The translations under genes and the position numbers were made by a program. A stretch of 40,532 nucleotides of DNA from JBBPYR01 sp038199755. Its GTDB lineage: Bacteria > Chloroflexota > Ktedonobacteria > Ktedonobacterales > Ktedonobacteraceae. Location of the stretch: NCBI GenBank assembly GCA_038199755.1, contig JBBPYR010000066.1, forward strand, positions 1 through 40,532. The letters are read 5' to 3'. Each line of letters opens with the position of its first letter. Within the stretch, counting starts at the first letter, position 1. Of the stretch, positions 24,531 through 30,812 are shown piece after piece. The notes under the pieces are model-generated. The model was not told the DNA's origin. It saw nothing but the letters and a program-made list of their open reading frames with translations, and did no database searches.

Positions 24531-25670
24531 ATGTCCACCACTCGTACCGGTTTTGTCTTCGATGATCGCTATTTACTGCATGATACGGGTAGCGAAAACA
24601 TCGTGGTCATGCGTAACGGCTCCTTCAGCGTCTCGCCAGAAAGCCATCCCTCATCGGCATTCATTACGCAGCGCATCAAAGAATTCCTCGATGGCTCAGG
24701 TTTAACGGCGCAAATGGTGCCTATTCCCGCTCGTTCCGCTAGCGAAGATGAGTTAGCGGTCTATCACAGCCGCGACTATATTGCAGGCATACGCGCTCTA
24801 GCCAATGGTGGACCATCAAAGGGGCCGTGGGGCGAAACCGACGAGGAGACGGTGCTCAGTCCAGGTTCATTCGTTGCCGCCCTCTATGCCGCAGGAGGAG
24901 CGATGAACGCGGTCAGTGCCGTCATGGAAGGGAAGGTTCACAATGCGTATGCCCTGTTAAGGCCACCTTGTCATCACGCCATGAGTAATCGCGCCATGGG
25001 CTTTTGCATCTTCAACAATACCGTTATTGCCGCCCATCATGCACGCAATGCCTATGGACTGGAGCGAGTCATGATCGTCGATTGGGATGTCCATCATGGC
25101 AACGGCATACAGGATGCCTTTTATAGCGATCCCTCGACACTGTTCGTCTCCCTTCATCAGCAAAACTGGTTCCCGAAATTAGCGGGCGAGCTAGACCAGA
25201 TTGGCAGCGGTGCCGCTGCTGGCTATACAGTCAACATTCCCTTACCACCAGGGACAGGTGACAGAGGCTATCGCGCTGCCTTTGAACAACTGGTACTCCC
25301 CATCGGACGACAATTTCGCCCTCAACTTATCATCGTCACGGCAGGGCAAGATGCCAACTGGCTGGACCCTTTAGCGCAGATGATGGTCACAATGGATGGC
25401 TTCCGCACCCTCTCAGGTTTGATGGTCACGTTAGCCGAAGAGGTCTGCGAAGGACGCCTTGTCTTGTTGCAAGCGGGTGGCTACAGTGCCGCCTATGTTC
25501 CCTACTGCACCTTAGCTGCTGTTGAAGCATTACTCGGCGTCGATCTTGGCGTGGTCGATCTGTACGCACCTTCCTCCGAACTTGAACGCTGCAAAACGAT
25601 TCTCAGCAAGGAGACACAAGATGCACTGTTGGCGGCACGAGACTGGCATAAACAGTGGTGGCAGCTATAA
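24531..25670 (+). CDS. Class II HDAC-like zinc deacetylase/amidohydrolase
   Basis: 379 aa from the ATG. Arginase/deacetylase fold: RPPCHHAMSNRAMGFCIFNN (144-163) with the HH pair (148-149), zinc ligands in DWDVHHGNG (D186, H188), third ligand in TAGQDANWLDPLA, and the catalytic Tyr in LQAGGYS. The family removes acetyl groups from lysine, acetoin-system proteins or acetylpolyamines. The usual RPPGHH is RPPCHH here and the usual AGFDAH is AGQDAN, so substrate specificity may differ. Upstream, a divergent Lrp-type regulator suggests a nutrient signal. Candidate roles are protein deacetylation or amide hydrolysis; I cannot choose. Confidence 0.93.
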   Translation: MSTTRTGFVFDDRYLLHDTGSENIVVMRNGSFSVSPESHPSSAFITQRIKEFLDGSGLTAQMVPIPARSASEDELAVYHSRDYIAGIRALANGGPSKGPWGETDEETVLSPGSFVAALYAAGGAMNAVSAVMEGKVHNAYALLRPPCHHAMSNRAMGFCIFNNTVIAAHHARNAYGLERVMIVDWDVHHGNGIQDAFYSDPSTLFVSLHQQNWFPKLAGELDQIGSGAAAGYTVNIPLPPGTGDRGYRAAFEQLVLPIGRQFRPQLIIVTAGQDANWLDPLAQMMVTMDGFRTLSGLMVTLAEEVCEGRLVLLQAGGYSAAYVPYCTLAAVEALLGVDLGVVDLYAPSSELERCKTILSKETQDALLAARDWHKQWWQL

Positions 25671-25744
25671 TTGTTGCTAGCTCTCCATAACACCAACAGC
25701 GGTTGTGACAAATAACCAAGACGGTCCTTACCCATAGCACCTCC

Positions 25745-25827
25745 GTAGGGACCAGCTTCAGCGCGTCCCGTAGCTGTTGAGGAGCGATTCGTCAACAGCT
25801 ACGGAGCGCGCTGAAGCTGGTCCCTAC
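25745..25827. repeat. Long palindromic repeat (two arms of 36 bases)
   Basis: Arms 25745-25780 and 25792-25827 pair at 34 of 36 positions around an 11-base loop. The outer 21 bases of each arm match the element at 16597. It sits between convergent genes (HDAC-like and MFS), 74 bases after the first stop. It could act as a terminator for both, or be a REP/MITE-like mobile palindrome. Confidence 0.8.
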
Positions 25828-25899
25828 AGCATCTCGTTGATTCCCATCGGCAATGTCTATTAACTGGCCCCTACGGGACTTGCAACAGCCCAGAGACTT

Positions 25900-27168
25900 T
25901 TATAGTGACTCTTGCACCCTCTGCACATTGCGTACATGCCGATTAAAGGTTGTGACGATAGCCAGCACCCCTTGGGGAACAAAGAGTATCACGACCGTAA
26001 GGACTGGTCCGACCGCTTGCAGCAAGAAGCCGGTCAGGGCAAAGCCCAGCGGCTGACCACCATAAGAGATCAAGCGAAAGACGCTATTCACGCGCCCGCG
26101 CAGGTGATCGGGAATAACGGCCAAACGGTAGCTATATTGCACGATCATGTAGATGGGTACGACCGCGAAGCTGATACAATTGAAGATGCCCAGCAGCAAG
26201 GGATTCGGCGCGACGGCATAAAAAAGCCATGTGAGAGACCAAACCCATGTCGAGACAATGATGACACGAGCAAAGCCAAAACGCTTTTCTAAAGGGCTGG
26301 CGATCAGTGAGCCAACTACGCTGCCAATACCACCACTCCCCAAGATGAGACCGATAACGAAAGTTGATGCATGCTGCCCCTGCGCCAGCACGATTAGAAT
26401 CAACGCATAGCCATAACAGGGCGTCGTTAGGCCGCAGGTGAGAATAGCAAGAAAGCGAAGCAGTGGATGGTGCCAGAGCCAAGCCAACCCCTCTTTTACT
26501 TCCAGCCAGAGATGTTGCCGCTGCACCACACGCTGATCCTGAAATTCTGCCTTGATAAAGAAAAATGAGATGACAGAAAGGGCGTAAGAGATGGCATCGC
26601 TCAAGAAGGGCAACATATGTGAGAAGCCATAGAGAATGCCGCCAAGGGCAGGCCCAATCATGCTAGAGGTAGAATAAAGCACCTCATTCTGACCCGTAGC
26701 ATCAGTAAGTTGCTCTTTGGCAACAATGTGGGGAATGGCTGACGACTCTGCCATTTGAAAAAAGACAAACAGGATGCCCTCTAGCAACGAGACAACATAT
26801 AAATGGACAAGCAGCACCTGCCCTAGCAGCATCGCCAAGGCAACGCTCCCCAATGCGATGGCCCGCCCGATGTCACACAGCACCATAACGCGTTTACGAT
26901 TCCAACGATCAACTAGCGCGCCTGCGGGCAAGGCCATGATGGCATATGGCAAGCCGCGCAGTGCTGCCGCGATTCCTGCTTGTGCTGGCGAATGTGTAAG
27001 CAAGAGTATCAGCAGGGGAAAAGCGAGTTGCGATACCTGTGAACCGGCAGAGGATATTGCCTGCCCACTAATCAATATCCAGTAATCACGATTGCACCAT
27101 AAAGGAACAACTGTTTTCGGCGACTGGCCCGACTCTGGTGTTGAAGTATTTACGTACACCTTTGACAT
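25900..27168 (-). CDS. MFS transporter, MFS_3/EntS-like exporter
   Basis: 422 aa from the ATG at 27168. Major facilitator of the MFS_3 group, which contains the enterobactin exporter EntS and many macrolide-type efflux proteins. About 12 helices are visible. The A-type loop reads PAGALVDRWNRKRVM after helix 2, and the centre has a long cytoplasmic loop ending FQDQRVVQRQHLWLEVKEG. AAGGGG before the ATG fixes this start; the open frame continues 65 codons upstream but that part is low-quality sequence with Cys/His/Arg-rich content. Substrate unknown. Confidence 0.93.
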   Translation of the reverse strand: MSKVYVNTSTPESGQSPKTVVPLWCNRDYWILISGQAISSAGSQVSQLAFPLLILLLTHSPAQAGIAAALRGLPYAIMALPAGALVDRWNRKRVMVLCDIGRAIALGSVALAMLLGQVLLVHLYVVSLLEGILFVFFQMAESSAIPHIVAKEQLTDATGQNEVLYSTSSMIGPALGGILYGFSHMLPFLSDAISYALSVISFFFIKAEFQDQRVVQRQHLWLEVKEGLAWLWHHPLLRFLAILTCGLTTPCYGYALILIVLAQGQHASTFVIGLILGSGGIGSVVGSLIASPLEKRFGFARVIIVSTWVWSLTWLFYAVAPNPLLLGIFNCISFAVVPIYMIVQYSYRLAVIPDHLRGRVNSVFRLISYGGQPLGFALTGFLLQAVGPVLTVVILFVPQGVLAIVTTFNRHVRNVQRVQESL

Positions 27169-27371
27169 GGAAAACCCCTTCAATATTATCCCTGCAAAAC
27201 GATGGAAGAAGTGTGAGTTTGCATTGAGGGGTACACGTTCGTGGTAGATGCGGTGCTCGTGGCAACGACAATCCTGGCCACTCGTCAGCAGACTACAACG
27301 AGTGGTACCCAGCGATACGCGCCAAGAGTTGAGGAGGCCAAAGGCAAAACGATGTTGCATCAATAAGAAAC

Positions 27372-27419
27372 GAAGCTACTCTTTGAGAGGCTCTTGAAGC
27401 TACTCTTTGAGAGGCTCTT
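27372..27419. repeat. Perfect 24-base tandem duplication
   Basis: Two identical, directly adjacent 24-base units, each starting GAAGCTACTCTTTGAG and ending GGCTCTT. Only two copies occur and there are no spacers. Confidence 0.9.
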
Positions 27420-27465
27420 TATGAGAAGCGCACGTCTCTATCATTATGCATCATTGCCACTATCA

Positions 27466-27499
27466 GCCGCATAAGCTTCGGCGGTATCGCTTATGCGGC
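27466..27499. repeat. Inverted repeat in the MFS upstream region
   Basis: GCCGCATAAGC and GCTTATGCGGC form a perfect 11-base stem around a 12-base loop. No T-run follows on either strand, so it is more likely a regulatory hairpin or operator than a terminator. Confidence 0.6.
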
Positions 27500-27736
27500 A
27501 AATTGCTCATTTGGATTATTTGGATTGTGTTCATACTGTCATGCTACCATCGTAGTATTGACCCTGTCAAGATGAAGCGGCGATGCAGGTACTCGCCATG
27601 TCCACCACAACAGATTCCTTGGTTAATTTATCAATCTCCCTTATCGCGTTCAGGGGTGGGCTTAACCGCTTTTTGGTGCATTGAAAAGAATAGATCAAAA
27701 GAGAGACGTGTTAAGATAAAGTGAAGGAGAGCAAGA

Positions 27737-28063
27737 ATGAAAGACACCAACGGCATGAAACAAGCGAGAGGCGGAAACAATAACAATCAGCCTAACAATG
27801 AGCAAGTTTTGTATCTTGGGCCAGACGAGAACATAACCGATGTCCGCCAACGCCTCAATCAAGCAGACGTTCAGTACATCACGCTGGTTGTTCCTTCACA
27901 GACACAACTACGTGGTCAGGTGACGTGGAAACTCCTCGCCGCACGCGCACAAGAGTTGGGGCAGGTTGTCAATGTGGTGAGCAATGATTCATATGTGCGT
28001 GCTATGGCGCAATCAGTGCATTTTCGCGTCACATCCTCCACTCCACGATCAAAAGTTTCCTAG
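27737..28063 (+). CDS. Small conserved-looking protein with Rossmann-like fragment
   Basis: 108 aa. An Asn/Gln-rich, disordered start (about 1-22) precedes a compact domain: VLYLGPDENITDVRQRLNQADVQYITLVVPSQTQLRGQVTWKLLAARAQELGQVVNVVSNDSYVRAMAQSVHFRVTSS. The order strand-helix-strand-helix-strand-helix with the VVP, VVSND and AQSVHFRV segments looks like a half-Rossmann domain. From memory, similar stretches begin larger membrane proteins in Actinobacteria and Chloroflexota; here it stands alone. AAGGAG sits seven bases before the ATG, and a clear terminator follows. Function unknown. Confidence 0.8.
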   Translation: MKDTNGMKQARGGNNNNQPNNEQVLYLGPDENITDVRQRLNQADVQYITLVVPSQTQLRGQVTWKLLAARAQELGQVVNVVSNDSYVRAMAQSVHFRVTSSTPRSKVS

Positions 28064-28098
28064 TTGAAACGGCACAGGAGCACCCGCTACTATCTCAG

Positions 28099-28125
28099 AC
28101 CAGGGGATCATTCCCCTGGTTTTTC
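28099..28125 (+). terminator. Intrinsic terminator after the small protein gene
   Basis: ACCAGGGG-ATCATT... pairs with CCCCTGGT, followed by TTTTTC. It is 36 bases after the stop codon and fits rho-independent termination. Confidence 0.85.
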
Positions 28126-28268
28126 AGTGCGGGCTGTGAGTATTGTCTGCATCTGCTAAAGATGACTCGCAAAGTGGTTCGTCACAAATTCGTCCATAAA
28201 CCACTCCAATGGCCGATCTCCATACCTCATGAACTTTGCAATCACGCTGAAAAAACGCAAAAAAAGTG

Positions 28269-28297
28269 TTGACAAGCGAGAAAAAACATGATACTAT
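28269..28297 (+). promoter_or_regulatory. Promoter of the 5S rRNA gene
   Basis: TTGACA at 28269-28274, 17 bases, TACTAT at 28292-28297. The consensus -35 box, AT-rich spacer and A-runs upstream suit a strong rRNA promoter. The transcript would start near 28304, some 29 bases before the mature 5S end. Confidence 0.7.
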
Positions 28298-28332
28298 AAA
28301 TCACGTTGAGAAACCCGCTTGTATGTGCAGGC

Positions 28333-28452
<120 letters not shown>

Positions 28453-28453
28453 A

Positions 28454-28476
28454 CCCGCCCACATGGGCGGGTTTTT
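28454..28476 (+). terminator. Terminator of the 5S unit
   Basis: CCCGCCC-ACAT-GGGCGGG stem followed by TTTTTC, starting two bases after the 5S 3' end. Strong rho-independent terminator. Confidence 0.92.
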
Positions 28477-28501
28477 CGTTGGCGATTTTCCTTTCCCTAC
28501 G

Positions 28502-29659
28502 CTATATGCTTGTTAACACTTGCACCAAGCGATCTATCTCTTCCTCCGTATTGTAAAAGCCCGTCGAGATGCGTAATGCCTTGGTGGAAGGGATGTTACG
28601 AACATAAATATTATGTTTTTCTCGTAATATGCTCACAGCTTCCGCGTCATCTTTCCCCTCTAATTGAAACGATATGATACCACTAGCACCCGCTCGCGGC
28701 GTAAGCATGCGTAAGCTAGGGACGCCCTTGAGTGCTTGATACGCATAGCTATTAAGGGCAGAGATACGTGCATGGAGCCATTCATAACCTACAATCTCCT
28801 CTAACCAATGGAGGATGGCAGCCTGCCCCGCCACCGCTGCGGTTTGCCTACCACCTACCTCGAAGCGTTGGGCACTCTCTTCCAGCTCCCATTCGATGTC
28901 CTCTTCGTGCTTCATCGACCAGTATCCAACATGCACTGGAGCCACATAATGAAGCGATTCAGCACGCACATACAAGGCTCCTGTACCATCGGGTCCGCAC
29001 AACCACTTTTGCATAGGAATAGCGTAGAAGTCTACCCCCAAGGCTTTCACATCAATCGGAATCGCCCCCGCTGACTGCGCTCCATCGATCAACACGGGTA
29101 TATTGTGTTCGCGTCCCAGGCGCGCTACAGCTTGAATATCGAGAACGGCACCAGTAGTCCAGGTGACATGTGAAAGTGAAATGAGCCGCGTACGCGCTGT
29201 AATCAATGCCTGTATTGTCGGTACCAAGGGTGCATCAGCATACACGCCAAGATCAGCCTGCCGTATGACCACCCCATAGCGGTCACGATTTTGGTACAGT
29301 GGTGCTAAAGCACTAATATGCTCGTGATTAGTGGTGATGACCTCATCGCCTTCGCGCCAACTAATGCCATTGCTAATAACATTCATACCCTCACCCGTAT
29401 TATCAGTAAGCGCAATCTCTTCACTGCTGGCATGGAGCAAGCGCGCCACGTGTTGGCGTGCATCAACATAAATATCTCGCAGCCGTTGAAAAGACTCAGC
29501 ACCAATGCGCCCATCTTGCAATTCAGCGTGTAGCCGCTCCTCCATCGCCTGTATGACGCAATTGGGCAATGGGCCAAATGTGCCCGTGTTAAGATAGGTG
29601 TGTGCCGTCGTTGCAGGCATTTCTGCCCTAATACGTTGAGTATGGGAAAGGTCAACCAA
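28502..29659 (-). CDS. Class V PLP-dependent aminotransferase
   Basis: 385 aa from a TTG at 29659. Fold-type I, class V family (cysteine desulfurase / isopenicillin N epimerase group). Seen: TYLNTGTFGPLP substrate loop, TDNTGEGMNVISNGI, HVTWTTGAVLDIQAV, cofactor Asp in VLIDGAQSAGAIPID, and the Schiff-base Lys in MQKWLCGPDGTGALYV. The C-terminal ALRISTGFYNTEEEID Arg loop is present. No catalytic Cys loop of desulfurases is evident, so an epimerase/lyase/aminotransferase role is more likely. An in-frame TTG 20 codons upstream exists, but the ribosome binding site at 29667-29673 supports the shorter start. Confidence 0.92.
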   Translation of the reverse strand: MVDLSHTQRIRAEMPATTAHTYLNTGTFGPLPNCVIQAMEERLHAELQDGRIGAESFQRLRDIYVDARQHVARLLHASSEEIALTDNTGEGMNVISNGISWREGDEVITTNHEHISALAPLYQNRDRYGVVIRQADLGVYADAPLVPTIQALITARTRLISLSHVTWTTGAVLDIQAVARLGREHNIPVLIDGAQSAGAIPIDVKALGVDFYAIPMQKWLCGPDGTGALYVRAESLHYVAPVHVGYWSMKHEEDIEWELEESAQRFEVGGRQTAAVAGQAAILHWLEEIVGYEWLHARISALNSYAYQALKGVPSLRMLTPRAGASGIISFQLEGKDDAEAVSILREKHNIYVRNIPSTKALRISTGFYNTEEEIDRLVQVLTSI

Positions 29660-29666
29660 GATACTG

Positions 29667-29673
29667 CTCCTTT
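29667..29673 (-). promoter_or_regulatory. Ribosome binding site deciding the aminotransferase start
   Basis: AAAGGAG on the minus strand, seven bases before the TTG at 29659. No comparable site precedes the longer TTG start at 29719. Confidence 0.7.
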
Positions 29674-29786
29674 GTGGTATGGGTACGCGATCGGTGTGAG
29701 ATACTTCTGGACAAACCAATCTATCAAAGTATATCTTATTCAGGAAAGCAGATGCTAGTTAGATAATTTGGGAGATACCGAACACA

Positions 29787-30251
29787 ATGCAACAGGGAAT
29801 ACGAATAACGGCTCGTGCAGTCATCGCACGCACAGATGCTATCGTATTAAGCGAGTATGATGATAAGCAGTCTGGAAGGCATTTCAATTTGCCAGGAGGT
29901 GGCGTCAATGAGGGCGAGTCGCTTCATGAGGCGGTACAGCGTGAAGTCCTCGAAGAAACGGGCATGCATATCCAAGTGGGACGCTTATTGACGGTATGGG
30001 AATACGTGCCAAGCGAGCATAAACACAAATATGGCACACGACACAGCATCGCCTTTGTCTTTTTATGCGAGCCATTAAATGACAACATGCCACATTTAAC
30101 TCACACACCAGATACTCATCAGACCAACGCCCGTTGGGTTCTATGGCAGGAACTTGCACTGATACCACTGCTGCCCGACATAGGAAAACATATACAGGCA
30201 CTACTACAAGCCGAACAGGGTGCAGACATATTCTATAAAGGACAACTTTAG
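29787..30251 (+). CDS. Nudix hydrolase
   Basis: 154 aa, single Nudix domain. The box is complete: G38-x5-E44-x7-R52-E53-V-L-E56-E57-T-G59-M60, read as GGGVNEGESLHEAVQREVLEETGM minus the first G. It hydrolyses a nucleoside diphosphate linked to another moiety; the substrate cannot be read from the box. The region after the box (VWEYVPSEHKHKYGTRHSIAFVFLCEPL) is typical of MutT-like sanitising enzymes. It is followed one base after its stop by a GNAT gene, so the two form an operon. Confidence 0.94.
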   Translation: MQQGIRITARAVIARTDAIVLSEYDDKQSGRHFNLPGGGVNEGESLHEAVQREVLEETGMHIQVGRLLTVWEYVPSEHKHKYGTRHSIAFVFLCEPLNDNMPHLTHTPDTHQTNARWVLWQELALIPLLPDIGKHIQALLQAEQGADIFYKGQL

Positions 30252-30252
30252 C

Positions 30253-30792
30253 ATGCGTACACGGAATTATCGACCAGAAGATAGTGATGCGATCATCACC
30301 CTACAACAGCTAGCAACACAAACTGATGGCGTGCGTTTAGCCGACGATGAAGACATAGAGGCATGGCTTGCACAGCCCGCTATAGATGCCAAATCCAATG
30401 CATTTATCATTACCGATGATGATGACGAGCTCAACACCTGGAGTCAAGCAGGTACACTTGATGGCATCATCGGCGAGACCGTAGGATACACACTCGTGCA
30501 AACTATACAGGACGAACAGGGCTATCACCTACGCTGCACAGGAACCGTCCATCCTGCCCACCGAGGGCAACATGCGGGTCGTGCATTATTTGTAGCGGCA
30601 ATGAATCACGCACGCTATCTGGCACAGGAGTTTGAATTTGAGGCAGAAGAGGCAGGGTTCCCTATCTACTTTGAAGCTCTACTGCCTCTTTCTGACGCCA
30701 GAGCCGTACACCTGGCGAATCGCTTAGCCATGCAAGCAACAGATGAACCGGCACCACAAGGTCTCCGTCTCTATCGCCGCGAACTGCTATAG
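30253..30792 (+). CDS. GNAT-family N-acetyltransferase
   Basis: 180 aa from the ATG at 30253, one base after the Nudix stop, with AAAGGA ten bases upstream inside the Nudix gene. Seen: RNYRPEDSDAIITLQQLA start, GYTLVQTIQDEQGYHLRCTGTVHPAHRGQHAGRALFVAAM, where VHPAHRGQHAGRAL is motif A for acetyl-CoA. The QxxGxA-type motif has H in place of the usual first G. An Asp-rich patch (TDDDDE) lies in the middle. Substrate unknown. An upstream in-frame ATG at 30220 overlaps the Nudix gene and lacks a ribosome binding site. Confidence 0.88.
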   Translation: MRTRNYRPEDSDAIITLQQLATQTDGVRLADDEDIEAWLAQPAIDAKSNAFIITDDDDELNTWSQAGTLDGIIGETVGYTLVQTIQDEQGYHLRCTGTVHPAHRGQHAGRALFVAAMNHARYLAQEFEFEAEEAGFPIYFEALLPLSDARAVHLANRLAMQATDEPAPQGLRLYRRELL

Positions 30793-30812
30793 AAAAGAAT
30801 ACATACGGCTTG

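Larger units (their letters stand above)
27169..27736. other. Divergent intergenic region with repeats, no credible gene
   Basis: 568 bases between the MFS start and the small protein. It holds a 24-base tandem repeat (27372-27419) and a hairpin (27466-27499), described separately. ORFs here are Cys/Arg/His-rich and lack a good ribosome binding site. The length is unusual for a genome otherwise this compact, so a leader RNA or regulatory region is possible. Confidence 0.5.

Noticed and set aside
27169..27363. 65-codon N-terminal extension of the MFS frame
   Set aside because: Composition is unlike a transporter start, and AAGGGG precedes the inner ATG at 27168.
27372..27419. Possible CRISPR from the repeated 24-base unit
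   Set aside because: Only two units, directly adjacent with no spacer, and no cas genes in the window.
27446..27724. 92-codon plus-strand frame in the MFS upstream region
   Set aside because: Cys/Arg/His-rich composition, no ribosome binding site, and it runs over a hairpin; it does not resemble a protein.
28502..29659. Cysteine desulfurase (NifS/SufS) call for the class V aminotransferase
   Set aside because: No catalytic Cys loop was seen and there are no iron-sulfur assembly genes nearby.
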